This document shows positions 1 through 8,439 of a DNA stretch of 46,281 bases, piece after piece. A model generated the notes under the pieces. That model saw only the letters and a program-made list of their open reading frames with translations, had not been told where the DNA came from and did not search any database. The DNA comes from an uncultured Clostridia bacterium (GTDB lineage Bacteria > Bacillota > Clostridia > UBA1212), in NCBI GenBank assembly GCA_947304585.1, contig CAMZBI010000017.1, positions 1 to 46,281 of the forward strand, read 5' to 3'. Position numbers and translations under genes: made by a program. The first letter of the stretch is position 1, and every line of letters begins with the position of its first letter.

Positions 1-48
1 TCGCTGAAAAATACTAGCGAACCGGCTTTTTCGTTTGGCTTTTTTTAC
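1..48 (+). terminator. possible terminator of an upstream gene (cut by window edge)
   Basis: Short inverted repeat TCGCT (1-5) / AGCGA (16-20), followed by two T-rich stretches (28-32 and 42-48). It may be the 3' end of a terminator for a gene lying left of the window. The left arm may extend outside the window, so this is weakly supported. Confidence 0.3.
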
Positions 49-57
49 AACCCCAAG

Positions 58-260
58 TGATGCGGCGCTATGCACCGCAGTGATCGCGCTCAAGCGCACC
101 TCAATTGGTCACTCCTCGCTCTTCACTCTTCACTGCGCGAAGCGCATCACTTGCGACGCTTGCGTCGCACACGAGTGATCGCGGCTCTGCCGCACCACAA
201 CTGTTCGCTATTCACTGATCACTGCGCGAAGCGCATCACTTGCGACGCTCCGCGTCGCGC
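58..260. repeat. intergenic hairpin array, locus 1
   Basis: A run of short self-complementary GC-rich units separated by TCACT/AGTGA linkers. Visible stems include GCGCTCAAGCGC, TGCGCGAAGCGCA, GCGACGCTTGCGTCGC, GCGGCTCTGCCGC and GCGACGCTCCGCGTCGC. A 30-bp segment at 131-160 is repeated identically at 220-249, after which the two copies diverge by one small insertion that keeps the hairpin. A heptad-like TTCACTN tract lies at 201-224. The array ends about 10 bp before the pckG promoter. No convincing gene is present; the small ORF across it is repeat-derived. Confidence 0.75.
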
Positions 261-269
261 GGAACTCTA

Positions 270-298
270 TTGCGCAGCAGGTTCACGTTTGCTATAAT
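270..298 (+). promoter_or_regulatory. sigma-A-type promoter for pckG
   Basis: -35 TTGCGC (270-275), 17 bp spacer, -10 TATAAT (293-298, perfect match). It lies about 100 bp upstream of the chosen pckG start, giving an untranslated leader of roughly 95 nt. Confidence 0.7.
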
Positions 299-401
299 AA
301 AAACGTGTTTGCCATACTAAAGTGTGGGAAGCGTTAGACACGGAAATTGCCGGATGAAGTCAGCTGACAACGGCGGATCCGACGAGAAGGAGGTAATTGG
401 C

Positions 402-2180
402 GTGTATAACAACAAGTATGTGAATGAATGGGTTGCGCAGATGGCGCTGCTCACACAGCCGAAGGAGATCGTCTGGCTTGACGGTTCCGAGGAGGAAAAA
501 CAAAGACTTGTCAAAGAAGCCGTGGCGACCGGGGAGATGATCGAACTCAACCAGGAAAAACTGCCGGGCTGCTACTATCATAGAACCGCGGAAAATGACG
601 TGGCGAGAGTCGAACACTGCACTTTCATCTGCACCGAGCACAAAGACGACGCCGGCCCCAGCAACAACTGGATGGAAAAAAGCTACGCTTACGCGAAGCT
701 TGGCACGTATTTTACAGGCTCCATGAGAGGCGAGACGATGTACGTTATTCCCTATATTATGGGATCCGCAGGTTCTCCCTTCAGCAAGGTGGGCATCGAA
801 CTGACCGACAGCATCTACGTGGTCCTCAACATGAGGATCATGACGAGGATGGGCAAGGTGGCCATGGATCAGCTTGGCGATTCCCCCGAGTACATCAAGG
901 GACTTCACGCCAAGGGCGAGGTGGACCCTGAGAGAAGGTTTATCTGCCAATTCCCTGAGGACAATGCGATCTGGTCCTACGGTTCCGCTTACGGCGGCAA
1001 CGTGCTCCTCGGGAAAAAGTGCTTTGCCCTGAGAATAGCCAGCTGGCTCGGAAAACACGAGGGCTGGATGGCCGAGCATATGCTCATCGTCGGCATCAAG
1101 AACCCCGCCGGTGAGATCAAATACGTGTGCGCCGCATTCCCCAGCGCCTGCGGAAAGACCAACCTTGCCATGATCATCCCGCCAAAGAAATTCAGAGACA
1201 TGGGTTATGAAGTGTTTACCCTTGGCGACGATATCGCCTGGCTCAGAATCGGCGAGGACGGAAGGCTTTACGCCGTGAACCCGGAGGCGGGATTCTTTGG
1301 CGTTGCGCCGGGCACCAGCATGAAGTCGAACCCCAATGCGCTGCTGACCTGCAAAGAGGGCACGATCTTTACAAACGTTGCCATCGACAAGTCGGACAAC
1401 ACCGTCTGGTGGGAGGGCATGGGAACACCCGCTCCGGAGGACGCCATAGACTGGAAGGGCAATCCATGGAAGCCGGGCATGACGGACGCAGAGGGCAAGC
1501 CGGTCAAGGCCGCCCATCCCAACTCAAGATTCACCGCTCCGGCGAAGAACTGTCCCTGCATCGCTCCCAACTGGGAGGACCCCAAAGGCGTTCCGATCTC
1601 TGCAATCATTTTCGGCGGAAGAAGGGCCAAGGTGGCACCGCTGGTTTACCAGTCCTATGACTGGGCTCACGGTGTCTTCGTGGGATCCTCAATGGCCTCT
1701 GAGACCACGGCTGCCGCGGCGGGTGCGGTTGGCGTTGTGAGACGCGACCCCATGGCAATGAAACCCTTCTGCGGATACAATATGGGCGACTATTTCGCTC
1801 ACTGGCTGGAAATGGGCAAAAAGATCCCCGACCCGCCAAAGATCTTCAACGTCAACTGGTTCCGCACCGATGACGAGGGCAAATTCATCTGGCCCGGCTT
1901 TGGCGACAATTTCAGAGTGCTTCTTTGGATCCTCGCCCGCTGCGACGGCAAGGTAAAGGCCAACGAGACCGCCGCAGGCTATGAGCCTTACCCGGAGGAC
2001 ATAGATCTTGAGGATTCCGGTGTTGACGAAGAGACGCTGAAAGGCCTCCTCAGCCTCGACAAGGCCTCCTGGGAAAAGGAAGTTCAGGAGATCGAAGCCC
2101 ACTACGCAGGCTTTGACCGACTGCCGAAAGAACTTGCGGAAGAACTTGAAAAGCTTAAAAAGCGGGTCGCCGCAATGTAA
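402..2180 (+). CDS. pckG: phosphoenolpyruvate carboxykinase (GTP)
   Basis: Interconverts oxaloacetate + GTP and PEP + CO2 + GDP in the cytosol, linking the C4 acid pool to glycolysis/gluconeogenesis. At 592 aa it matches the usual length (about 600) of the GTP-dependent family. The hallmark P-loop FPSACGKTN lies near residues 246-254, with the Cys of the GTP-type active site inside it; the ligand stretch around LGDDIAWL follows. The reading frame stays open upstream to a GTG at 324 and an ATG at 354, but AAGGAGG at 387-393 sits 8 nt before the GTG at 402, and the protein's conserved part begins there, so GTG 402 is chosen. It is a single-gene unit with its own promoter and a strong terminator. 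In fermentative anaerobes this enzyme often works in the carboxylating direction; that use here is inference. Confidence 0.95.
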   Translation: MYNNKYVNEWVAQMALLTQPKEIVWLDGSEEEKQRLVKEAVATGEMIELNQEKLPGCYYHRTAENDVARVEHCTFICTEHKDDAGPSNNWMEKSYAYAKLGTYFTGSMRGETMYVIPYIMGSAGSPFSKVGIELTDSIYVVLNMRIMTRMGKVAMDQLGDSPEYIKGLHAKGEVDPERRFICQFPEDNAIWSYGSAYGGNVLLGKKCFALRIASWLGKHEGWMAEHMLIVGIKNPAGEIKYVCAAFPSACGKTNLAMIIPPKKFRDMGYEVFTLGDDIAWLRIGEDGRLYAVNPEAGFFGVAPGTSMKSNPNALLTCKEGTIFTNVAIDKSDNTVWWEGMGTPAPEDAIDWKGNPWKPGMTDAEGKPVKAAHPNSRFTAPAKNCPCIAPNWEDPKGVPISAIIFGGRRAKVAPLVYQSYDWAHGVFVGSSMASETTAAAAGAVGVVRRDPMAMKPFCGYNMGDYFAHWLEMGKKIPDPPKIFNVNWFRTDDEGKFIWPGFGDNFRVLLWILARCDGKVKANETAAGYEPYPEDIDLEDSGVDEETLKGLLSLDKASWEKEVQEIEAHYAGFDRLPKELAEELEKLKKRVAAM

Positions 2181-2203
2181 AACACAATAGCCAATGATAT
2201 CCG

Positions 2204-2240
2204 GGGCCGCGTTCCAAACCAGCGCGGCCCTGTGTTTTTT
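2204..2240 (+). terminator. Rho-independent terminator after pckG
   Basis: Perfect 8-bp GC stem GGGCCGCG (2204-2211) / CGCGGCCC (2223-2230) with an 11-nt loop, followed by TGTGTTTTTT. Confidence 0.85.
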
Positions 2241-2241
2241 G

Positions 2242-2270
2242 TTGAAAATAACGGCGGGTTTGGCTATACT
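2242..2270 (+). promoter_or_regulatory. sigma-A-type promoter for the TIM-barrel gene
   Basis: -35 TTGAAA (2242-2247), 17 bp spacer, -10 TATACT (2265-2270), directly behind the pckG terminator. Leader to the GTG at 2334 is about 57 nt. Confidence 0.65.
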
Positions 2271-2333
2271 TATTCTTGTGAAAAACCGCATTGACGCGGT
2301 CTGATTTATACTTGTACTACGGAGGTATTTCAG

Positions 2334-3209
2334 GTGAAAACATCGACTGAGATCAATTCTATTGCCTGCCAGACCGGCTGGGAGAGAGCGCTGGAACTCG
2401 TTGCGGAGGCGGGGTTTGACTGCTGGGATTTTTCAATGTTTGCAATGGGGGTTTACAGCTGGCAGACGGGTAAGCGGGTGATCAAGGGCCACCCGTTGGA
2501 GACCCGGGAGACTGCCATTCCTTTTGCCGAAAAACTGCGCAAAATTGCGGATTCACTGGGCATCACCTGCAACCAGTCCCACGCACCATTTCCCGTTGTT
2601 TGCCCAGAGATAAGGGAACTGCTTCCGCTTGCGCTGGAGTGCACTGCCATAGCCGGCGGGGATATTTGCGTCATCCATCCCGACAACAATAAAACCGCGG
2701 AAGAAAACGCGGAAATGTACAGGGAACTGCTTCCGGTCGCACATAAACTCGGTGTAAAGATCGCTACCGAAAATATGTGGAACTGGGATAATTCCAATGA
2801 CTGCGCGGCTCCCGCGGCCTGCTCAGACGGACCGTCGTTCAAAACTCACGTCGATATAGTGAACGATCCGTTCCTCGTGGCCTGCGTTGACATTGGCCAT
2901 GCGGAGATGAAGGGACTCGAAACTGATGCTGCAAGCATGATAAGGGAACTTGGCCCGAGGGTACAGGCCCTCCACCTTCACGACAACGACAAATGGCACG
3001 ACCTCCACAGGCTTCCCTTCAGCAGGGACATTGAGTTCGGGCCAATAGTAACTGCGCTCAAGGATATCGGCTACGACGGGGTGTTTACTCTCGAGTCGGG
3101 CCTGGGTGCGGCACTTGAGGATATCAAGTCGGAAGACCATGCGGCGGGCGTCAAGGCTATGTATCTTGCAACACGCAAACTTGCCAATATGTTTGAAACG
3201 CATAGTTAA
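2334..3209 (+). CDS. sugar phosphate isomerase/epimerase-like TIM-barrel protein
   Basis: 291 aa, xylose isomerase-like / AP endonuclease-2 superfamily barrel. Candidate metal and substrate ligands appear in the expected order: His83 (SHAPF), His115 (IHPD), Glu146 (ATENMW), Asp186 and His189 (DIGHAE), His214/His216 (LHLHDND) and Glu254 (TLES). Such enzymes act on sugars, inositols or sugar phosphates with a divalent metal; the substrate cannot be read from sequence. Start is GTG 2334 with GGAGG at 2321-2325. It stands alone between its own promoter and a large repeat. The last four codons and the stop lie inside the left arm of a 15-bp inverted repeat (3196-3210), so the native C-terminus may have been altered by the repeat. 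Confidence 0.85.
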   Translation: MKTSTEINSIACQTGWERALELVAEAGFDCWDFSMFAMGVYSWQTGKRVIKGHPLETRETAIPFAEKLRKIADSLGITCNQSHAPFPVVCPEIRELLPLALECTAIAGGDICVIHPDNNKTAEENAEMYRELLPVAHKLGVKIATENMWNWDNSNDCAAPAACSDGPSFKTHVDIVNDPFLVACVDIGHAEMKGLETDAASMIRELGPRVQALHLHDNDKWHDLHRLPFSRDIEFGPIVTALKDIGYDGVFTLESGLGAALEDIKSEDHAAGVKAMYLATRKLANMFETHS

Positions 3210-3403
3210 GGCTCTTTACGCAGGTTGCGGAGGGCACCCTTGGAAATTTGAGGAGAATCTGTTGTGACCGGGTGCTTCGAGTATCCTGAAGAGGTGTCTT
3301 GCGACGGATATCTCCGCAACCTGCTTTGCGCGAGCGGACACTCGCAGTACCTGTGTACAGCTTCGTATCCGCGCACGCAAAAATAGCTCTTAACTATGCG
3401 TTT
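3196..3403. repeat. 208-bp nested inverted-repeat element
   Basis: Perfect 15-bp outer arms at 3196-3210 and 3389-3403 enclose a second perfect 13-bp inverted repeat, GCAGGTTGCGGAG (3220-3232) / CTCCGCAACCTGC (3312-3324). Between the right inner arm and the right outer arm (about 3331-3380) lies a segment with the GTAC...GTACA core that recurs in the 86-bp repeats at 23097-23287. Directly downstream is another hairpin with 9-bp arms (3430-3438 / 3452-3460). No ORF of note is inside. The architecture resembles a MITE or a large structured repeat; no transposase is present. Confidence 0.7.
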
Positions 3404-3460
3404 CAGCTTTAAGCATATTTAAGGCTCTGTGCAATGCGCTGAAAATATGAACGCATTGCA

Positions 3461-3745
3461 AGTGATGCGCCGTTCGGCGCAGTGAATATTGAATAGTAGC
3501 GGTAACGCAGATTTCGGTGTAGCCGCGTCACTCGCGCGTCAGCGCGCCGCGTCACTCGGCGCTTGCACCGCACCTCTCGAGCCTAAGGCTCGCACCACTC
3601 GCACCGCAGGTGCGCGTCACTCGGCGCTTGCACCGCACCTCTCGAGCCTAAGGCTCGCACCACTCGCACCGCAGGTGCGCCTCACTCGGCGCTTGCGACG
3701 CATCACTCGAGCCGAAGGCTCGCATCACTCGCACGTCAGTGCGTT
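3461..3745. repeat. intergenic hairpin array, locus 2, with 65-bp tandem repeat
   Basis: Array of short hairpins with TCACTC/CCACTC linkers, on the opposite orientation to locus 7. From about 3551 a 65-bp unit is repeated (starts near 3551, 3616 and 3681): the first two copies are nearly identical and the third has diverged, while its stems still pair (for example GCACCGCAGGTGC becomes GCACGTCAGTGC, and CGAGCCTAAGGCTCG becomes CGAGCCGAAGGCTCG). The 657-bp gap 3210-3866 holds this array, the element at 3196-3403 and the mscL promoter; no gene is seen. Confidence 0.8.
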
Positions 3746-3755
3746 TATATTCAAG

Positions 3756-3784
3756 TTTACAACGGCACGACGATTTGGTAAAAT
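3756..3784 (+). promoter_or_regulatory. sigma-A-type promoter for mscL
   Basis: -35 TTTACA (3756-3761), 17 bp spacer, -10 TAAAAT (3779-3784). Leader of about 75 nt to the mscL start. Confidence 0.65.
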
Positions 3785-3866
3785 GTGATTACTTAAAGAA
3801 AACCGTATCCTGCGGCATTGGCCGGCGGAGGCGGAATCAGTTTAATTCTATAGGAGATGGATCGTT

Positions 3867-4406
3867 ATGAGCAAGAAGAACGGAAAAAAATCAATTTTTA
3901 CTGAATTTAAAGAGTTTACCATGAGAGGTAACGTCATGGATATGGCAGTCGGTGTCATCATCGGCGGCGCATTCACTGCGATAGTAACGTCTCTCGTTAA
4001 AGACATTTTGACTCCTGTCATTGGCCTCTTCACCGGCGGCATCGATTTTTCACAGATGTATGTTGCCCTGGACGGCAAGGGAACAGAGCAAACCCTTGAG
4101 GAAGCAGTTGCAGCGGGAAGAGCTGTTATGACCTACGGTAATTTCATCCAGGCCATTATCAACTTCCTGATCATCGCTATCGTGATCTTCCTGATCGTCA
4201 AGATATTCAAGGCAGCTGATTTCAAGGCCAAGAAAGAGGCAGCCGCAGCCGAAGCCGCTGCAGCCGCTAAGAAAGCAGAAGAAGAGAAAGCCGCCAAGGA
4301 AGCTGAAGAAGCTGCAAAGGCGCTTGTCAAGATCTGCCCCTTCTGCTTCACCGAGATCCATGTGGATGCCACACGTTGCCCTCACTGCACGTCGAAACTC
4401 GATTGA
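3867..4406 (+). CDS. mscL: large-conductance mechanosensitive channel with C-terminal zinc ribbon
   Basis: Homopentameric membrane channel that opens under high membrane tension to release solutes after osmotic downshock. The N-terminal amphipathic segment (FTEFKEFTMRGNVMDMAVGV) and first pore helix (about 24-48) match MscL; the second helix is at about 93-114. An Ala/Glu/Lys-rich helix (about 118-152) then leads to a four-cysteine zinc ribbon with Cys157, Cys160, Cys171 and Cys174 (CPFC...CPHC). At 179 aa it is longer than the usual 130-150 because of this tail, which should face the cytosol. ATG 3867 is preceded by AGGAG (3852-3856). Monocistronic with its own promoter and terminator. Confidence 0.93.
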   Translation: MSKKNGKKSIFTEFKEFTMRGNVMDMAVGVIIGGAFTAIVTSLVKDILTPVIGLFTGGIDFSQMYVALDGKGTEQTLEEAVAAGRAVMTYGNFIQAIINFLIIAIVIFLIVKIFKAADFKAKKEAAAAEAAAAAKKAEEEKAAKEAEEAAKALVKICPFCFTEIHVDATRCPHCTSKLD

Positions 4407-4447
4407 TCTGTGCACGTGTTGAAGCAGTAAAACAAAAACAGTATATG

Positions 4448-4474
4448 GCCGGGCGCCGGGCGCCCGGCTTTTAT
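4448..4474 (+). terminator. Rho-independent terminator after mscL
   Basis: Perfect 9-bp stem GCCGGGCGC (4448-4456) / GCGCCCGGC (4460-4468), 3-nt loop, then TTTTAT. Confidence 0.85.
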
Positions 4475-4651
4475 GAATTAAAGCGGCTCCTCAGGCATAT
4501 TCCGACTGTGAATGCATTGGCGTTTTTTTAGGATTTTTAAAAGTTATTGTTTTATCATCCTCTCCAGGAAAACAAAGCTGAAAAGCATATTCGCTTTTTG
4601 TTCTCCGACAATACAGATAAAAACAGTACATCAGTACGGAGGTATTAAAAA

Positions 4652-6319
4652 ATGAGTGCAAGATTTTGTTCAAACTGCGGAAAAGAACTGCTTCCCGGTG
4701 CGAAGTTTTGTATAAAGTGCGGCGCACAGGTTGCAGCCGTCAATGCAGAGTCCACGGTGAACCCTGCTCCTGCAGAGGAAAATCCGGTGCCGGCAGAGGA
4801 AATGGCCCCGGTCGTTCCTGAGACAATACAAGTCGAAACTGCTCCGGTGCCCGAAACACCTGCTGCTCCGGAAAATACCGAAGTTCCTCCCGCTCCGGAA
4901 AACCGTGTTGTTTATGCAGTGCCGGTTTCCCCCGTTGTCGAAAAGAAAGCTGAAGCCGGATCATACGATGACCGTGTGAGGGAATACCACGAGAGAAGAC
5001 AACAGTATGCGGATAAGAATTATACTCCCGCACCTGCCGTTGCCCCGGCTCAGGCTCAGACCAAAGACAACGCTCCCAAGAGGAAAATGCCCGGCTGGGC
5101 CAAAGGGCTCATCATCGCGGGATCCATAATTCTTGTGATCGCTCTCTTTGTTATTTTCATACTGTCCGCCACCAGAGCCATCAAAGACCTGTCAAAGATC
5201 GCTTCTTCCGTCTTTGAAAACAACGAAATAAGGGAGATAATTGACAAACAGATCGGCGACACAACCGTTCCCGGGGACAGCAACGTCACGATCAACATTA
5301 CCGGGGATTCAGAGACCCTTGCCCAGGCGGTTTACGCCAAGTGTGCAGATTCCGTTGTGGGTATTGCAATTGTTTCCGAGACGTCGTCAAACCCCTGGGC
5401 TGAGTCCACGAGCACCATTGTTTCCGAAGGCTCCGGAGTTGTTTACAGCTCCGAAGGATACATAATAACCAACTGCCACGTTGTTTCAAACGCACTTGAC
5501 AGCAACAATAAACTCATGTCAGGCTATTCGGTTAGAGTTTACACAGACAGTTCGCTGGCGAAGTACTATTCAGCCGCGATCGTCGGAGTTGATTATACCT
5601 CGGATCTCGCGGTATTAAAGATCAACGCCAATGGTCTTAAACCCGTGGAAGTTGCCACTTCGAAAGACGTCAAGGTTGGCGACCGGGTGTTTGTGATAGG
5701 CTGCCCCGGAGGCATTGAGTTTATGGGTTCCATCACCAGCGGTATCGTTGGCGGGACCAATAAAAACCTCCTCACAAACGGCGGCTATGCATACGATCTC
5801 ATTCAGTCGGATGCGGCCATCAATCCCGGAAACAGCGGCGGAGCAATGCTCAACAATGAAGGCAAACTGATCGGCATCTGCGAGATGAAGATCGTGGAAA
5901 GCGGTTACGAGGGCATGGGATTCGCTATCGCATCCGACACCGTAAAAGATGTGTGCGACACCCTGATCAGAGACGGGAAGGTGGTAAGACCTGCCATCGG
6001 TTTAAAGGTGAACACAAACTACGACGTGATCAACGCCAGCGATGCGGGACTTCCCGCCGGAGCATGGATCGCAGAGGTTGAGGCGGATTCCGCAGCGGGC
6101 AAAGCGGGTCTTCAGAGCGGCATGATCATAACCAAATTCAACGGCGTAGCGGTTTACAACTTCGTGTCGCTGAGGGCGGAGATCATGAAATGCCAGATCG
6201 GCGACGAGGTCACCATTGAAGCCTACGTCTACGACAGCACCGACAAGACCAACGGAACTTACAAGACATTCAAGCTTAACCTGAGCAGTCTTGAGGACGA
6301 GCACAGAGAGTTTGAATAA
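4652..6319 (+). CDS. HtrA/DegP-type serine protease with N-terminal zinc ribbon
   Basis: 555-aa membrane-anchored trypsin-like quality-control protease. Order: four-cysteine zinc ribbon (CSNC...CIKC, about 6-23), a Pro/Glu-rich linker (about 35-145), one transmembrane helix (about 149-173), protease domain with His276 (ITNCHVV), Asp318 (YTSDLA) and Ser395 (NPGNSGG), and one PDZ domain (about 447-545). The zinc ribbon should lie in the cytosol and the protease outside. ATG 4652 follows GGAGG (4638-4642). The catalytic triad is complete, so it should be active. Known HtrA proteins degrade or refold misfolded exported proteins. No clear promoter was found in 4475-4651, which holds no other feature. 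Confidence 0.92.
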   Translation: MSARFCSNCGKELLPGAKFCIKCGAQVAAVNAESTVNPAPAEENPVPAEEMAPVVPETIQVETAPVPETPAAPENTEVPPAPENRVVYAVPVSPVVEKKAEAGSYDDRVREYHERRQQYADKNYTPAPAVAPAQAQTKDNAPKRKMPGWAKGLIIAGSIILVIALFVIFILSATRAIKDLSKIASSVFENNEIREIIDKQIGDTTVPGDSNVTINITGDSETLAQAVYAKCADSVVGIAIVSETSSNPWAESTSTIVSEGSGVVYSSEGYIITNCHVVSNALDSNNKLMSGYSVRVYTDSSLAKYYSAAIVGVDYTSDLAVLKINANGLKPVEVATSKDVKVGDRVFVIGCPGGIEFMGSITSGIVGGTNKNLLTNGGYAYDLIQSDAAINPGNSGGAMLNNEGKLIGICEMKIVESGYEGMGFAIASDTVKDVCDTLIRDGKVVRPAIGLKVNTNYDVINASDAGLPAGAWIAEVEADSAAGKAGLQSGMIITKFNGVAVYNFVSLRAEIMKCQIGDEVTIEAYVYDSTDKTNGTYKTFKLNLSSLEDEHREFE

Positions 6320-6328
6320 AAAAAGTAC

Positions 6329-6440
6329 GAACGGCTGCAAAGGGTGAGGGCATGGCCGCCTGCATCCCGCGCAGAATGAGCCGTTTACAACAAGCAGAGC
6401 AGCTCCGGCCGAGACAGGGGATTCCCCGGTCCGGCCGGTG
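6329..6440 (+). other. potentially structured non-coding region
   Basis: Two stacked sets of complementary segments lie between the htrA-like stop and the rny promoter. AACGGCT (near 6331) can pair with AGCCGTT (near 6380), enclosing GGGTG/CATCCC and GGC-ATG-GCC pairings. CCGGCCG (6405-6411) pairs with CGGCCGG (6432-6438) around an inner GGGG-ATT-CCCC hairpin. There is no T-tract after the last stem, so it is not a classical terminator. It may be a 3' UTR structure or an unrecognised small RNA; I could not match it to a known RNA family. Confidence 0.35.
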
Positions 6441-6545
6441 CTTTCGATTAACCGCAGCCGCAACGAACAGACCATTGGCGTGGGAGGCCAAAAAGACATC
6501 TGCGCCGGACCTTAATGCAACCTTAATACACGAAACGGGTTGAAT

Positions 6546-6574
6546 TTGACTTGTATTTAAAAATGTGTTAAAAT
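6546..6574 (+). promoter_or_regulatory. sigma-A-type promoter for rny
   Basis: -35 TTGACT (6546-6551), 17 bp spacer, -10 TAAAAT (6569-6574). The leader of about 90 nt carries a small hairpin around 6597-6617 (TGAAT...ATTCA with a CC/GG core). Confidence 0.75.
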
Positions 6575-6668
6575 ATTTGTGATTTTAGGATCACTCTGAA
6601 TGCCTTTCGGGTATTCATTCAATATAAGACTTTAAAATCAAATATATATGGAGAGGAGACAGAGTTTT

Positions 6669-8327
6669 ATGTCACCAAGAGAACTTGTAATCTCCTTGAT
6701 TTCCGTGCTTGTTGGCCTTGTGATCGGCGGAATAGCGTTGTTTATTTACGCAAAGATCAAAGCTCGCAAGAATGCTGAATTTGTTAAGAACGCTCAAGAT
6801 AAGGCCCGGGACGAGGGTTATGACGAGGGTGTAATTGACGGTTACGAAAAGAGAAAACTCGAAGCTGAGGCAGCTATCGGATCTGCCGAAGAGGAGAGCC
6901 TGAGAATTGTACAGGCTGCGGTAAGAGAGGGCGAGACGAAGAAACGCGAATATTTACTGCAGGCCAAGGACGAAATCAGACAGCTTCGTTCACTTTTTGA
7001 GAAGGAAGTCAGGGAAAGCCAGCAGGAGGCGCAGAGAAAGGAACAGCGCCTGACTGCAAAAGAAGAAACGCTGGATAAAAAGATCGATGCCTTAGAGCAG
7101 AGAGAAACAGCTATTAAAGAAAAAGAAGCCAGAGCGGACGCCAGACTCGCGGAAGCTGACGACTACTACGAAAAACAGAGAGAGACCCTTGAAAAGATCA
7201 GCGGCCTCACCTCCGAACAGGCGAAGGAACTGCTTCTCAGCCAGCTTGATGGGGAACTCCTCCACGATAAGGCAGCCCGCATTCGCGAATACGAGGCTGA
7301 ACTTGCGGATGAGAAAGCTGAAATGGCCAGGGAGATCATCGCCACTGCAGTTCAGCAGTGCGCCGCTGATTACGTTTCTGATATTACGGTAACGGTCGTT
7401 CCGATCCCCAATGAGGAGATGAAGGGCAGAATTATCGGCCGTTCCGGAAGAAACATTAATGCCATCGAGACCGCAACAGGTGTTGACCTGGTGATCGATG
7501 ATACGCCGGAAGCAGTTATTCTTTCCAGTTTTAATCCGATAAGACGTGAAGTTGCGAAGATCGCCCTTGAAAAGCTGATCGCCGACGGACGCATCCATCC
7601 CGGAAAGATCGAAGAGACCGTTGAAAAGGCCCGCAAGGAACTGGAGCAGACCATAAGACGTGAGGGCGAAAACGCCACCTTCGAAGCAGGTGTGTTCGGA
7701 CTCAATCCCGAGATAATCAAACTTCTGGGAAGGCTCAAATACAGGACCAGTTACACCCAGAGCGTTCTGATACACTCCATCGAGGTCTCAAAGCTTTCCG
7801 GCATCATCGCCGCAGAACTTGGTGTGGACGTGGATCTTGCAAAGCGTGCGGGACTTCTCCACGACATTGGAAAGGCCGTTGATTTCGAAAACGAGGGCAC
7901 TCATATCGAGCTTGGTGCCGAAATTGCGAAGAAGTACAAAGAGAACGACACGGTTATCAATGCCATCATGTCCCACCACGGGGACGTGGAGCCCACTTCG
8001 GTGATATCGGTGATAGTTGCCGCTGCGGACGCCATTTCCGCCGCAAGACCCGGCGCGAGAAACGAGCCTCTCGAATCCTATTTGAAACGCATTGAGAAGT
8101 TGGAGAACATCTGCAATTCCTTTGAAGGCGTTGACACTTCGAAGACCTTTGCCATCCAGGCAGGCCGGGAAGTCAGAGTAATGGTGAAACCTGACCAGAT
8201 AACCGACGACGAGATGACGGTGCTGTCGAGGAACATTGCCAAGAAGATCGAATCCGAGATGCAGTACCCCGGGCAGATCAAAGTCACTCTCATCCGGGAG
8301 ACCAGGACCACCGATACCGCAAAATAA
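6669..8327 (+). CDS. rny: ribonuclease Y
   Basis: Membrane-anchored endoribonuclease that initiates mRNA decay in many Bacillota. 552 aa from ATG 6669; an in-frame ATG at 6648 also exists, but AGGAG at 6654-6658 lies downstream of it and 10 nt before 6669, so 6669 is chosen. Layout: N-terminal transmembrane helix (about 5-28), long charged coiled coil (about 35-235), KH domain with the GRSGRN loop (about 257-262), and an HD phosphohydrolase domain with HDIGK (His398, Asp399) and a downstream SHHGD. The coiled coil drives dimerisation and the HD site holds the nuclease metals. Own promoter upstream and terminator downstream. Confidence 0.95.
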   Translation: MSPRELVISLISVLVGLVIGGIALFIYAKIKARKNAEFVKNAQDKARDEGYDEGVIDGYEKRKLEAEAAIGSAEEESLRIVQAAVREGETKKREYLLQAKDEIRQLRSLFEKEVRESQQEAQRKEQRLTAKEETLDKKIDALEQRETAIKEKEARADARLAEADDYYEKQRETLEKISGLTSEQAKELLLSQLDGELLHDKAARIREYEAELADEKAEMAREIIATAVQQCAADYVSDITVTVVPIPNEEMKGRIIGRSGRNINAIETATGVDLVIDDTPEAVILSSFNPIRREVAKIALEKLIADGRIHPGKIEETVEKARKELEQTIRREGENATFEAGVFGLNPEIIKLLGRLKYRTSYTQSVLIHSIEVSKLSGIIAAELGVDVDLAKRAGLLHDIGKAVDFENEGTHIELGAEIAKKYKENDTVINAIMSHHGDVEPTSVISVIVAAADAISAARPGARNEPLESYLKRIEKLENICNSFEGVDTSKTFAIQAGREVRVMVKPDQITDDEMTVLSRNIAKKIESEMQYPGQIKVTLIRETRTTDTAK

Positions 8328-8359
8328 GGGCGGATAAGCTTTAAAAGGTGATAATTGTA

Positions 8360-8393
8360 AACGCTGGTTAAAACCTTTAATCAGCGTTTTCTT
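8360..8393 (+). terminator. Rho-independent terminator after rny
   Basis: 13-bp stem (one G-T pair) AACGCTGGTTAAA (8360-8372) / TTTAATCAGCGTT (8376-8388), 3-nt loop, followed by TTCTT. Confidence 0.75.
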
Positions 8394-8439
8394 AAATAAG
8401 GCGGGAACGCCTGGACCGGGCTGAAGCCGGAGGTGTTTT

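Noticed and set aside
70..297. 75-codon frame over the first array
   Set aside because: Composition follows the repeat units (CACTGCGCG-type), no SD, no family.
360..1517. 385-codon open frame on the minus strand inside pckG
   Set aside because: Antisense shadow of a strongly conserved gene; no Shine-Dalgarno or recognisable domain, and the pckG frame explains the sequence fully.
3551..3745. possible CRISPR array
   Set aside because: Tandem 65-bp copies with internal hairpins and no variable spacers.
3489..3788. 99-codon plus-strand frame over the hairpin array
   Set aside because: Translation is repeated Arg/Leu/Ala-rich peptide generated by the 65-bp repeat; no SD and it runs over the mscL promoter.
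6352..6543. 63-codon frame in the gap before rny
   Set aside because: No SD or family likeness and it runs close to the rny promoter; the region looks structured rather than coding.
8355..8383. promoter for smpB (TTGTAA-17-TAATCA)
   Set aside because: Lies inside the rny terminator stem and the -10 is poor; not reported as a feature.
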